Shown here: positions 1 to 12,303 of the stretch, one piece after another
Layout of the letters: each line of letters starts with the position of its first letter
How positions within the stretch are numbered: position 1 is the first letter of the stretch
Source: Stercorarius parasiticus
Taxonomy: Eukaryota > Chordata > Aves > Charadriiformes > Stercorariidae
Length of the DNA: 64,000 bases
Direction: 5' to 3'
Assembly: GCA_013396915.1 (NCBI GenBank)
Contig: VWZL01000355.1
Coordinates: 645,885-709,884, forward strand
The notes under the pieces: model-generated
Databases searched by the model: none
What the model saw: the letters and a program-made list of their open reading frames with translations, nothing else
Told to the model about the DNA's origin: nothing
Position numbers and translations under genes: made by a program

Positions 1-3000
1 CTGAAATTACTCTGACATTTGATTTCCTGTAATGCCACAACTTTGAAACATCACATCTAATCAGTTCTGAAATCCTGTAGATATAAGTGGGATCGGGTGT
101 TTTGACTTTGTCAGTTCTGAATACCTAAGTCGTCATCCACAAAAGCAGAGTTTTCAGTCTGTCTTGCACTGCCAAGACATCTCCCATCTTCTGCTGGAAC
201 TCAGTACACATCCATTTTATTTGCTATATTTACTACCAACAGGTAGTTGAGCTCCTGCTAGCAATAAGATCTCTACTTGACATAAAACTCATAAAAAGAC
301 ATCCAGAAGGGCAGGGTTGAGTTCCAGATGATGTAGTTGAGACTGGAAAAATTATAGCGGAGATGAGAGTCCAAGGGGAGAGAGAAAAGGTGAAGGACAT
401 GGGAAACTCATAAGCCAAGTCTCCATAGTGGCTAGAGGGGAAGTAGAATCAGGGATGGAGAATGGGGAAGAGCAAGCTTACAGTAAAGCTAAATCTGCTG
501 GATTATTATTATTATATGGACTTGGATTAGTGGTGTTGAAGGCACTCGGACACAGAATTAGAGGTGAAAGGAGAGAGTCAAAGAATGAAGATGAAAATGG
601 GGGTAACATGTCACAACAGAAGTAGGTGAGTAATAGAGACAGTGGCCAGGAGGGGGTGGAAGCAATGCAGGACTGGAAAAGAAACTACTGGAGAACATTA
701 AACTGCTAGTGGGAGATAAGGAGTGGGAGATCAGAATGGAATCCTCAAGATGGAGGAAAATGAGACGTACAGAGTTCAGGAGACAAAACAAAGGAAGAGA
801 CGAGACCTGGAAAACTTACTGTGTCATTTCCATTCTTCCACTACTCTTAGCCCACCAAAACACCCTCAGTGAATACCAATTTATGAGATAATTTTGGTCT
901 AAAACTCAGCTTGTAATATCATCAAGCAGGTTTAGGCTAACTCTATTGTTTCTTTCATGTTCTTCGATATTTTTTATTTCCTTTCTCTTTTTTTTTTTTT
1001 TTGCATTTACAGTTTTTTCTCCTTTTCTTTGACCCAAAGACAAGAAATTGTTCCAGTCCATCAGCACTCAGCAATCCAAACTCAAGCTGGAGCAGCAAAG
1101 TGTGATTATTCACATAAGTCACATGGTGGTTGTTCTGTTCCCTTCATGGCTGAATGTAACTTATAATTAGTAACTGAAGCAGCCACCAGGGCTTTGAATC
1201 TCAGTGGAAAAGATAGCAGAGAAGCAGACTTGTTCTGATTTATTCTTTCTGGGAAAACCTGTTAGCTAAGCCTCATCACACATTCTCTTCGTTATTAACC
1301 TTTCTTGCATAAGCGAGAAAGCAAAGCCGTGGTGAGGGAGCCATGCCACACAGCTTCTTAGGAGGGGAGGGAGAAAAGATGCACAGCAAAATATTTGACT
1401 ATTTTCACATCTAAAGGTGGAGAGGGAGAAGCTGCTGCAGGTTTTACTACAAGCCTTCAGACTCTCAGGGGAGATACGAATTTGCTCCCACACGTTCCTC
1501 CAACATCACGAGGGCTGGTGCCGTTCTGCATTGGACAAGGTTCAAAAGAGCACCATTTCTGGGGAGATCATTTGCTTCAAAGATGGAAAATTTCTCTTCT
1601 GGCTTTGGGCAGGAACATATAATTTCCTTCATCTAAATATGAGTCTTACCCTACAGAGACAATTACGGGCATATCCACAATTTTTTCCCTAGCTCCTCAC
1701 ATGCATAAGTTGCACATCGCAACAGTTCTTACACGAACTAAAAAATGAACCTCCTTTCTTCTCTGCAGATGCATGAGAGAGAGACCTAATCTGCTTTCTA
1801 ATAGCAGTAACAGTGATTTACTATGTCATAAAATGTGGAAAAATGAACATGTAACCTGCATGCCACTGGTTCAGTTGTCTGTGACCCAAAATCCGTTTTG
1901 ATTGTGGACACAGTGGGATTTTAAGCTGTGCAAATATAGCTGAATTAATACCATGCAAGACAAGAAAAATAAAAACATAGGAAAGAAATATTTCCAATGG
2001 CAGTACTTAGCAACTCAAGCGAAAAATACTGATATCGAAAGGTTTTTAAACCTTTTTTAAAAGATTTTAAACCCTAAGGAAAAAAATAAAAGCAAAGAAT
2101 ACGATGACAGCAGCTCAAGGATTGGCTCATTCTGCAGAGCAACAGAGGACCACCATTTCCTCATTTTGGGCATAATGAACATATTAATGCTCAGCCTAAT
2201 TACATGGTGACTATATACTATGTGGATTAACCCATGTGAAATGCCGAATACTCATGGATTATGCATATTGGGAGCAACCTCCAGCAGAGTCTCTCTGCAC
2301 AAAGGACAAGATGGCCAAGCAGAAGTGGCTTAGTAGAGGTTTCCCTATGTCTCACAAGAGGTGGAGAGACTTTTCACCCAGTGATCAACCGAAAAAGTAA
2401 CTCGCTTTGTCATAGGGGCAACTGGGAAAAAAAAAAAAGTACCCCGATATTTTTATTGCATGTTGTCATTGAACTAGAGCAGAGGACTTTGTGGGACAAG
2501 CAAATATATCACTTTTAATTAACACCTAATTGTTCTTGACACCTGAAATTCTGCTAAGCTTCTCTCCTGCCAGACCCAATATGTGAAGGATGCCTGTGCA
2601 TTGCTGCATCAACACACAGGAACTGAGAATTACTTCCGTGTTCAGGATGGAACTTCTTTCCCTCATTTTCTGGTTGAGAAAGCACAGCATTTTATTTTTA
2701 AATACTAAAATAAATAAGAAAGAGGACCAGATTTTCAGCTAGTAAAAACCAACAATGATTTCCATGGAAGTGAGAATTTTCTTTGTAGCTAGAACAATTG
2801 AAAAGTTATGTATAGAACAAATCAATCGCTGATTTAAAAATACATATGCACCACTATTTTCCTTTGTGGTGAGGAATTCATCAAAAATACTAAACCATTT
2901 TAAAAATAATATGTAGGTGTAACCTTGAGATTGTGGGGAAAAACCCACACAGAGTAGTAGAAAGCTTGAAGAATGCTTAATTATATGTTCTCACAAAGGT

Positions 3001-4743
3001 ATAACATTAGCATTGTCCCACCTTATATTGTTCTACTTGTATCATTAGCTTTTATTAGCACACTAGATTCATCACATACTGGTTTATGACACGGTGTAAT
3101 GTAAATCAGTGCAGTGCCTCCCAAATGACTAATACAAACTAGCTAGCTCAACTATAAAAGAAAGACTTGACAGATGGGAAGCCAACAGAAAACTGCAGAA
3201 GACCATTAAATGTATTTTTCGCTGTTTTATATCAAAGTATACAGCTGGAAATGAGACTATTTTTATAGGTTAAATATCAGTGGAAGAAAACTAGGAACAC
3301 TGCAAGTTACCCATCACCTGGGGCCCCCGAGCTACTCTTGACACAAAGATCACATCGCTTTAATAATATTGCTGTCCTCAAAATACTGGTCACCCATGCA
3401 TCTCGTTGACCCAGTTATGCTGCTATAAAGCATCCTGATACCCATAGTTTATTCCCCAGTGGGAAGAGGATTAAAGCAATGATCCCCTTCTGGAGGAAGC
3501 CGATGTCCAGGTGTTTATCACTGTCTCCATAGAGGAGGTCACTCCAGCCCCAGCTGGATCAGCTGCTCAGTCATCTCACTGCCCCATCGGATGTAAGGTG
3601 ATACCCCCGTGTCTTATCCTACTGAGAGGGGCTACAGGCACCCACTTGCTTACCACAGCCCCCTTTCCAAAAAGCTCTGGCCCTCAGAGCTGCTAGCCCA
3701 TGGGCTACCATGTCCTTTCCTTCCCAATTCGTTGGGTCAGCCAAGACATTTTAGCTAGGAGGAAAACTCAGAGGTCACCAAACCTCTGCAAATCACCTAC
3801 GTACCAAGGCTTTTGTGTGCCCCTTGCTAAAAATGAGAGCAAAGGCAGAGAGACAGACGAGAGGTGTAAAACAGCAGAGCTCCAGCACAAGAGGCTCATG
3901 CTGGCTTTTCTTCCTCTGAGGGAAGATGACAATGACTTTTCAGGAAAGGCAATGTTGTGTCCCCTGTGATGGGCCAAAGGTGCAAAATCCTTAAAATGGT
4001 TTTGCCACCTACAACTGTAGGTGGCAGCCTGAGTTTAAGCTAATTACATTCATCAGTTTGATGATCTGAGAGGGAACGTTGGTTAGCAACTTTGGAGCAC
4101 AGGGGGATGTTAGCAAGGAAACAAAATGGGTAGAGAATTGCAAGGAGTTATCTTAGGAGGGCTGAGTTTCGGTTGGCTGAGTGTACTGCTGCAAAGCTAA
4201 ATGTCTCTACTAGGTCTATGTTTTATGATTCAACAGAAGTGAGTATTTTGGTTCCCAGATTCTCTTGAAGTTATATTACAGGGCTTGGCTTGTTCCAATC
4301 AGAACTGCTTTGCAATAGTGTTCTCATATCAGCTGTTTTCACTCCCAGATTTTTTTCGCCAAATGTGAATTCTTTCAGATTTATGGATTATTTAAATATA
4401 CTGTCCTTAAGAAGTTAAAAGAAAAAAATAGCACCCAAGAGATAACAGTTTCCCTTTCACCTGTGTTGGGCTAGCTAACATTCCAAATGAGATCCTCAAT
4501 GACATTTGTATTAAGCAATTTCTTGGTGCTGTTTAAGCCCAGTAAACAGAAATCCGGTTATCTTCCTGGGTAGTACTCAAAATGGAGAAATGTTTCTTGG
4601 GACATACTGTCTTTTGCATTACCTATCACTAAGTTCTGTTTAGAGACAACAGTTAAATTAGAAATAAATGGATGAACACATTGATATACCTAATCTAGTT
4701 TAAATGACCAGTTTCCTAAATTGGTGCAGCACCCTAATGCTTG
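1..4743. other. Non-coding DNA without recognised genes
   Basis: No gene or known repeat family was recognised here. Open frames are under about 95 codons, overlap on both strands and have no similarity I recognise. Visible items are a T-rich run near 980-1003, a short inverted repeat at 2038-2055 (8-base arms AAAGGTTT/AAACCTTT around TT) and an A run near 2428. The stretch 2150-2270 mixes TAATTA-like and ATGCATAT-like words and may be a conserved element, but this is only an impression. Confidence 0.6.
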
Positions 4744-4748
4744 GACAC
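4744..4748 (+). repeat. 5-bp target-site duplication, left copy (GACAC)
   Basis: GACAC sits directly before the TG start of the LTR and is repeated exactly at 5333-5337 directly after its CA end. A 5-bp duplication is the usual integrase footprint of ERVL-type (class III) endogenous retroviruses; gamma-like elements give 4 bp and beta/alpha-like elements 6 bp. It fixes both boundaries of the insertion. Confidence 0.85.
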
Positions 4749-5332
4749 TGTGCTGGTTTGGGCTGGGGTAGAGTTAATTTTCTTCATAGTAGCTAGTACG
4801 GTGCTATGTTTTGGATTTGTGCCAGAAGCAGCCTTGATAACACAGGGATGTTTTAATTATTGTTGAGCAGTGCTTATCCAGAGTCAAAAACTTGCCTACT
4901 CCTCACCCCACCAGCAAGCAGCCTGGGAGCACGCATAAATTTGGGAGGAGACCCAGCTGGGACAGCTGACCCCAATTGGCCAAAGGGATCTTTTATGCCA
5001 GGTGACACCACGCTCAGCATAGAAAGTTGGAGGAGAAGGAAGCAGGGGATGTTTAGAGTGATGGTGTTTGTCTTTCTAAGTAGCTGTTTTGTGTGATGGA
5101 GCCCTGCTTTCCTGGAACTGGCTGAACACCTGCCTGCTGATGGGAAGCAGTGAGTGAATTCCTTATTTTGCTTTGTTTGCACGTGTGGCTTTTGCTTTAC
5201 CTTTTAAACTCTCTTTATCTCAACCCATGAGTTTTTTTCAGTTTTTACCCTTCTGATTCTCTCCCCAGTCCCACCTGGGGGTGGGGTGGGGGAAGCAGAG
5301 AATGAGTGAGCGGCTGTGGTTAAACCACAACA
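4749..5332 (+). mobile_element. Solo LTR of an avian ERVL-type endogenous retrovirus
   Basis: This 584-bp block begins TGTGCTGGTTTGGGC and ends AAACCACAACA, so it has the TG...CA ends of an LTR, and it is flanked by identical GACAC duplications. Its order of words (a GGGTAGAGTTAATTTTCTTC 5' segment, then GGGACAGCTGACC, then CTTTATCTCAACCCATGAG near the 3' end) matches an LTR family I know to be common in bird genomes. No internal region, primer-binding site or second LTR follows, so it is a solo LTR left by LTR-LTR recombination. The TATA-box position reads CAGCATAGAAAG, whereas the related LTR at 12304-12761 keeps CAGTATAAAAGC, so its promoter is probably decayed. The exact family name would need a repeat-library search. 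Confidence 0.88.
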
Positions 5333-5337
5333 GACAC
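5333..5337 (+). repeat. 5-bp target-site duplication, right copy (GACAC)
   Basis: This is the right-hand partner of 4744-4748, immediately after the terminal CA of the LTR. The two copies are identical, so neither has mutated since insertion. Confidence 0.85.
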
Positions 5338-6750
5338 TTAAATTGTTACAGAACCATTGAAATGTATTAGCTTTATTTCAGTAAATTACAAGCTTGTATG
5401 AGCACTAAGGCATGGTTATAGTCTATCTTTGAACAACTACACTAGGGGTTTCTCAAATCATTTAATTAGCCTGACACAATTCTCTAAGATGGACCAGACA
5501 GTAGGGCACTCAAGCCATTTAAATGTATGTGAGGTTAATAACTAGCACCTGGAAAAGGTAATTAAAGAATAAAGCATATGAAAGGTGTTCATAAAGTTGT
5601 TCATCAGGTTGATGAAGAACATGAAACATTTAAATATGCAATATTTTATCATGGCTGCTTTTTGAGCTAGATAATTAACCAGCTTTCTGGAAGCTGCTTT
5701 GGTGACCTCCCATACCTAATTCAGTGCCGGAAATGACCCGCCTGCACAGTGAATCAGGAGTCCTGGGGTGCCTTGTGTTGTCCTGGCTATGGTGAGCATT
5801 GATTTCATGGATATTATGCTGCCAGAGACATGCATGACTTCAGTCTAAATATATATATAATGCTAAATTATACCTATTGTATATCTAGATATATATACAC
5901 ATAAGTAAATTATTTATATCTAAATAAATATGAAAAATAGTGGGGGGTTTTAAAAAAAAATCCACTTAGTTTCATCCAAATACAGACATATGCAAGTCTT
6001 TCCTCATCAGAGGCATCAAGATTATTGTATTTCACCAGCCCCACCTAAAGCTATAGAGCAAAAAGCAGGGTCTAGAACTCTAGCTGGCACTGAATAACTG
6101 GGATATGAAAATAATCCCCTTAATGGGGGGAGAAACAGCAGATTTTTCAGTAGGAACAAGGCAAGGGTTGGCCATGTTGTATGGAAGCAGAGAGAAGCAC
6201 TCAGGGAGAAACCTCAGAGAGCCTGAGGTTTTAGCTGGCATGCAGCTAGAGAAGACATTTGAGCCCCAGCTGAAAAACAGCTGGAGTCTTACCATGCGAT
6301 TTAATGAAAACTCAGCAGAAAGGCTCAGTTGAATGGAGCCTTTTCCCATGACACATTGAAGTCCTCAAATGGGATGGTGTCTTTCTGATCAAGAAAATGT
6401 TGAGGGCTCATGTCTGTTGGGCTTGTTTGAAGTTTGGAAGGGAAAGGAGGCGGGGGGGGAAATATAGTCTCACAAAAAAAATAGAACATCTGCTGCTCTC
6501 TCTACAGTGAAACAATCATTTAATCTGGGGACAGTCTTAGGTTGGAGTATTATTAAATAGAGCTTGATAAAAACAGATTACCAGCTTCACAAGAATATCT
6601 GATTTTGGGAGGAAAATCTATCCTGAGTTGGGACAAAAAGCAGAAGCTGAGATATTTCAGACTTAAAATTATGAGCTTAAAGTTGGATTGGATCTCCTGA
6701 AACACTTAATTTCAACAAACCTTAAAAGATTTTGTTGATGTTCTGGTTTA

Positions 6751-6775
6751 TTTTACTGTAAACTTTACAGTAAAA
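6751..6775. repeat. Near-perfect 25-bp palindrome
   Basis: TTTTACTGTAAA and TTTACAGTAAAA are exact reverse complements (12-base arms) separated by a single C. The sequence could extrude as a hairpin or serve as a dyad binding site. It is not at a transposon end that I recognise. It may be chance in AT-rich DNA, although 12 perfect pairs is long. Confidence 0.85.
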
Positions 6776-7250
6776 ATTAGTTTTAAGCTTTGAAAGAATT
6801 CTGCAAGGTGGCCGTTTGTCGAGCAAATCAAACAAACCTGAACGCCAGAACAAAAGATCCTTCTTCCTACAGTTTCAATTTTAAATAAGTTGGCATTTTC
6901 TGGTAGAAAACCAATCAGCTTCACACATAAGCAACTTTTCTGAGGCCATATGGCAAGCCCAGAGTGCCCAGCTTGTATTACGGAAAGGCTCCAACACCCA
7001 CTTTCTCTCTGTGTAGCATCCAACACAAAAGTCTGGAGCTTCCATCTACCTTTTTTTTTTTTGATGGCACAAGAGGACAGAAAACAATCTGCAGAGTTCA
7101 GGAGGGCCCCTGGATGCCTCAGATCTATCAAAACACAGATTATTAAAGCTCAAATGTCTGTTTCATACATTAATTCTCATGTAAATGAGGATCCTAAATT
7201 ACAGTGATTCATGTGCATTTTACGGCCACTGCTGGCTAAGGCTCTGTGTT

Positions 7251-7318
7251 TTGTTCAAATAAATCACTGGGGGGGACATGCTGCTCCAAAATATCTTTGT
7301 TATCTCCCAATTTGAGAA
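7251..7318 (+). repeat. Local duplicated segment, copy 1
   Basis: This segment matches 8540-8602 in the same orientation with two substitutions and two small gaps (2 and 3 bases). Shared words include TTGTTCAAATAAATCA, GGGACATGCTGCTCCAAAAT and ATCTCCCAATTTGAGAA. Similarity stops on both sides, so it is either a short local duplication or two copies of a small dispersed repeat that I cannot name. Confidence 0.85.
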
Positions 7319-8539
7319 AAGTGATGCTATCTCCCAGAAATCTAAGAGACAATCCTTGAACGGATTACCTCTTCCAAGATAGTAAATCATCAGAAGTAGA
7401 CACTACTGTAATACATCAAAGTTTTCTTGCACGCTAGCTTCTCAAAAAGCACTAACTTGAGATTGGGCTCCAACCACATCCTAAGATGCACTGACTAATC
7501 ACTGTACCTGATGGCTTTGCTTTCCAACAAAACACCACAGCAGGAATCCCTGTTTTCACGTCTCAACAGGAGTTTCCCAGGTGCAGAAAAGTATTTCTCA
7601 CCACTCAGTCTGATACTGTGGAACACTCGTTCCCCAGAATCTCCACCATCCAAGCATTTCCATCTTCCATTTATATTTTTGATGGTACAAACATGTGGAA
7701 GACTGTTATATTTAATTTAAAACTCCCACGCTAAGCACAAGGAGGGGATGAGATGAAAGAATGAACAGCAGGTGACATCGGCTCCATCACACACTGAACA
7801 CACTGCTGGAATAACTTCACAATAACTGGGCATTTCTAAAACCTGAATATCAGAAAGCCATGTTTGGAAATAGCATTTGAAGCTATATGGGGAAAAGCTT
7901 AAATACCCAGCTGAGAAAATAAGGGGGCACATGTGGAAACTCCAATAAAAGAAAAGCTGGTGACATGGCTTACTCTTTTCAATAAGCCAATTAAGTTTTC
8001 TGGTAAGAAATCTGAGGTCAAGCTTGATGACTTAGAAAGAAACACCATACTCTAGGAACTTTTATAAACACTGAATCAGAGGTTTTAATTCCATAAGCCT
8101 TTACCTAATTCTTGCAAAATTATAACAGAAATAAAGAGAAAAATATCCATGAGAGTAGGAAAAGAATGAACGTGATGAGACAGTTAAGTGTTTAGGCACC
8201 AAGCCGATCCTGTAACTGATTGGAAATGCCTTGGAAAACATCATTCAATCAACGCAGCTTCCCTTCATACCCTGTCGCATACTGGAATTGTAATGTTCAG
8301 TTTCTCGTATTACCTGAGTTTGCATGGAAGAGATTTATTTGGCCATTGGTTTTGGAAGCATTTGGTAAAACATATGTGTTTGTTCAAAAGATTTAATTAA
8401 GGGAAACAAAACCCACAACAACCAATGAAAAAACCCCAAAAAAACAAACGAAAAAACCCAAACAAAAAAAAACAGAAGAGAAGACCGTTAAAGGAATGCT
8501 TCAATTTTTCATTACGGTTTTTTACACTTTCTGTAAATA

Positions 8540-8602
8540 TTGTTCAAATAAATCAATGAGGGACATGCTGCTCCAAAATATCTTTATCTCCCAATTTGAG
8601 AA
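8540..8602 (+). repeat. Local duplicated segment, copy 2
   Basis: This is the second copy of the segment at 7251-7318, about 1.29 kb downstream and in direct orientation. It lacks three bases in the middle (TTTATCTCC against TTTGTTATCTCC) and two of the G run. No target duplication is visible around it. Confidence 0.85.
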
Positions 8603-8748
8603 TGTATACAGAATATATGAGAATATATATATGAGAATATATGAAGTATAAAACTTCAAATGAAACACAAAGCAACTAGACTTACTACGATTTTATTCAA
8701 AGTGAATGTAATTTTAAAAACAAATGGTAAGAAAAAGAGGAATTTCAC

Positions 8749-8786
8749 AATTGCCATATGGCAATTCCAATGCCATATTGGAATTG
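8749..8786. repeat. Two overlapping palindromes (cruciform-prone)
   Basis: Positions 8749-8766 (AATTGCCATATGGCAATT) form a perfect 18-bp palindrome. It overlaps a second inverted repeat whose 10-base arms CAATTCCAAT (8762-8771) and ATTGGAATTG (8777-8786) are separated by GCCAT. The right half of the first palindrome is reused as the left arm of the second, so two alternative hairpins compete. No transposon family was recognised. Confidence 0.85.
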
Positions 8787-10255
8787 TTTGGGTTTTTTTC
8801 CAAAGATATAGAGATTGCAAGTAGCAGCCCTGACAATATTATTTCAGAAGCTGGACACTGCTAAGCGATAACTTCAACATTATGCGATAAGAGCAATTAT
8901 GTGCTGGGCTCCCACGATCCACGTTCTTTTTCACAGTTTGGGGTCCAAGAGACAAACCATTATACAATTCACTGAAATCTAATTTCCACTGCGCTGAATG
9001 TCTTCAATGTGCAGATCCAAGATTAGTATTAAATGAAAATTATATTGTTCAACTAGAGCTTTAGTGATTTCAAATTACTATTCAAAACAGAGTGTATGTT
9101 CTTAGATAAATGGTGTTTTTAATTAAATGTGTATGTATTAAGTTATTTCCTTAATTATAGTATCTCCATTGCCTCATATTGTTTTACTGTGTATTAAATT
9201 CAGTTTCTTACATGATTACACTATTAGATCAAACTAGTAATTGTCACTTTTTCCCTTTATTCATGCTTATCTAAGCTTGCAGTGGTAAGCCTCACTTCAT
9301 TTATCTTTGTCAACAACAACCCAGTAATAAAAGCCTTATGAAGGAACCTTGGGTCTAACCAGGGTTTCCCTCCTACATCTCAAGCTTGTAGAAACCTGGC
9401 GAGCTCATGTTATATTCTCAGAGTCCAAAGGAAATTTGATGCAGAAGCAGAAACCGAAATCTCATGTTGTGCATCTCCGGCTTTCTGCCCTGTGCTGGGG
9501 AGGACGTGGGAACAGAGAGGGGCTGAAAGCCACCACAGAGTGGGGGATCCCCAGAACCTGGACAACAGCCTCTGGTTCACTACAGGCTTTGCAATTTCAT
9601 GAGTATTTCTAAGCTTCCTTTTTTTTTTTTTCTTTTTTTCCCCAAGTTTTCTTCTCTTTAGGAAACTTTCAGAACTCAAATTTTTCATTCACAAATGAAT
9701 GAATGACCTCTCCCCCTTTTTTGTCAAATCACAGATGTTACATGGAATAAAAAATCTAATCTTGGAGCCGCTCCACCTCAGACAGAGCCAAAGCTACTAA
9801 CAAAAAAAAATAATAATCAGTTTCATCTGTATTAAATATAAAATATTTAAAGGAGTGGGGAAGCTATAGTTTTATTTTGCTGAAAGGTGGTCTGTTGAGA
9901 CTTGTTGAGTAATAAGTAAGCCAATAATTTCAACATCTGTTGAAGTCATTTCAGTATTCATATCTAGTGAAAGGCCTTGCCCCCTATCTCCAGTGGGACT
10001 CCTTAGAAGCCCTCACAAGCATGAACTGGAGTTTTTCTCTGCAGCAAACCCAGGTTGTTGGGAGGTGCTGGCCTCGACTGGCCCAGCCTACCATCCTATT
10101 ATACAGTAAGTGCAAGGCCCGATGTCCAGACTAGCTCATGTGTAACCCTTACGGCTGTAGAAATTGTGTTCTCCCCGACCTAGGGGGGGCCCTGGACCAG
10201 CTCACAAGAGATTCTGAGATACGAGGGAGACCTTGGGCTTTCTAAGCACCTCTGT

Positions 10256-10502
10256 CACAGAATCGCAGAATGGTTCGGGTTGGAAGGGACCTCCCAGTTC
10301 CACCCCATGCCTTGGGCAGGGACACCTCCCCACCCCCACCAGACCAGGCTGCTCCAAGCCCCGTCCAGCCTGGCCTTGAACACCTCCAGGGATGGGGCAG
10401 CCACAACTTCTCTGGGCAACCTGGGCCAGGGGCTCACCAACCTCACAGGAAAGAATTTCTTCCTAATATCCAATCTAAATCTCCCTTCTTTCAGTTTGAG
10501 GG
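10256..10502 (-). mobile_element. CR1 retroposon, 5'-truncated 3' end
   Basis: Read on the minus strand this is a CR1 3' end. It starts near CCCTCAAACTGAAAGAAGGG, continues through AGATTTAGATTGGATATTAGG, GGTTGCCCAGAGAAG and GATGGGGCAGCC-type words, and ends TCCAACCCGAACCATTCTGCGATTCTGTG. The plus strand therefore opens with the reverse complement of the ATTCTGTG tail. Only the last ~250 bp remain, which is mostly 3' UTR. The 5' junction abuts a small inverted repeat at 10502-10523 (9-base arms GACCAACTT/AAGTTGGTC). CR1 inserts by target-primed reverse transcription and is nearly always 5'-truncated. Confidence 0.93.
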
Positions 10503-12298
10503 ACCAACTTTGTCAAGTTGGTCAGAATGACTGACATTTTGTAAATAGACAAAGGAATAATTACCCTGATTTTAAAGTCTACTGACGAGTAATTCTTTCA
10601 TCTTACAGGAGCGCAGAGGGCATAACACCACGAGATACTTGCCTCTCATGTGGCTGTTAACTACATAAATCAGTGAAAGAAGCCAGGGTAGGACGAATGC
10701 TCAGCCATAGGCTGGGCACACGTTGATGCCCTCAGGGTGAAGTTCTCCAGTTGAGACGCCATCCTTCCCTTCAGCTGGGAAATGACACACTTTATAGCAC
10801 AGAGCTTGCACAAAGGGATATCTGTCAGCCATAACCGTAAGCAACAGAAAATAAACTCGGTATGAACAACCCTGGCAGGTGATGGTTGGAAAAAATAAAA
10901 TCCATCTGACAGTGTGTGCAGAACTGCTGCAAGCTCTCCGATAGCGGTGTAGGCACTCCCACTTGTCAAAGCGGTGCTGGTGCTTATTTCAAAAGCATTT
11001 ATATTCCCCATGTTGAAAGGGAGAAGGAAAAGCCGCACTTAATTATAAGAGTAGAATCTGCTACATCACTGATTGGTGGAACCAGAAAAACATTTTTTTC
11101 TTATTAATTTACAAATCATCAAATTAGAGAGAAAAAGTGAGTTATTGCTCTACCTCTTTTGATAATTTTACTCTCATAAATACATGAATTTACTAGAACA
11201 TTTTCCTTCTTTCTTTTTTCTTCTTTTAAGAAAAAAAATGGAAGGCAATGACAGAGAATCTAGAAATATGTTAATGTCTTTCCCTCATCAAACAACCATG
11301 AATATACATGACCATACAATATTACTATTTCCAGCTACTTTGATTTATGTTATGGATAACATATTTATATAAAGCTGATCTCCACAAGAAGCAAAAGAAA
11401 AAAAAAAAACAAACCATGACACATCATCAACAGTGGGGAATCAAATATCACCTAAATTAAACTCATCTCTAAAGTAGGCCAGACAAAAACTGGTGAAGTA
11501 TGCAGGATTTCTGAGGCACTTTATTATGAAGCAGTTTTTTAAAGTCAAGATTTGTGAAAACATGATTTATAAAGATACACAGACAACAACAAGTTATTAA
11601 GGGTGAGCTCTTCAAATCAGGGCGAAGGTAATGAAGTTGCCCAACCTAGGGAAACTGATCCAGCAACCAGTTTTTGATATTTATCACTTTTGATTTCATG
11701 TCAGTGACTCCCAACCACATACCCAAAAAATTAATTTAATCTAGAGCAAGCTGTTTTAAGTATGACAGAAGTGTAACTGAACAAATTCCTGCTCATAAAG
11801 CTTCCATGATAAATGTTGTTTGATTGCCACTAAATTTAAGTTTTTTTGTTTGTGCTGTTTTGTGCAGTGAGACTCGTCTGATCCCAGGCAGTCGTTGGTA
11901 CTTTAGACTTTTGGCAGGTCTACCAAAAGCGCTCCTAGGTCAAACAGTCCAAATAATAGTCTAAATGTAGCAGATACAGATTTTGGGGGTGGTTCAGTGC
12001 CTACTCCAGTCATCGGTGCAATTTAAAGGACGTTCTTGTGCATGGCTCACTCATCCCATAGATAAACAATATCTAATGAACCTCAATCCTGATGATTTGC
12101 ATATACCTAATGACACACAAGCCTCCAGGCATGATGCGTGTCAGCTGCGTTGTCTCTTTTTTAATGAATTTTCTTCATGTTTTCCTGCCCCTTCTCCATT
12201 CTAAAATGGACACCAAGTTCTGATATGGCATAGCTAAGCCCACTTCCAGTCTGAAATTTCAAGCTTTCCTTACATGCCTCTTCTACAGCTGATAAATA
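10503..12298. other. Non-coding DNA
   Basis: No gene or repeat family was recognised. Frames reach 122 codons on the minus strand (10670-11038) without recognisable content. An A-run occurs at about 11396-11412. The rest is ordinary AT-rich unique sequence. Confidence 0.55.
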
Positions 12299-12303
12299 AC
12301 TTT
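12299..12303 (-). repeat. 5-bp target-site duplication (ACTTT), one side
   Basis: ACTTT lies directly before the TG at 12304 and recurs exactly at 12762-12766, directly after the terminal CA. This second perfect 5-bp duplication supports the same ERVL-type integration mechanism as the LTR at 4749. Confidence 0.85.

Larger units (their letters stand above)
5338..10255. other. AT-rich non-coding DNA
   Basis: No gene was recognised. The stretch holds (AT)-rich low-complexity sequence at about 5845-5935 and 8615-8650, an A/C-rich tract at about 8400-8478, the inverted repeats listed separately at 6751-6775 and 8749-8786, and a duplicated segment at 7251-7318 and 8540-8602. Open frames up to 127 codons occur on the minus strand (6748-7131) but show no domain, codon bias or splice context. 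Confidence 0.6.
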
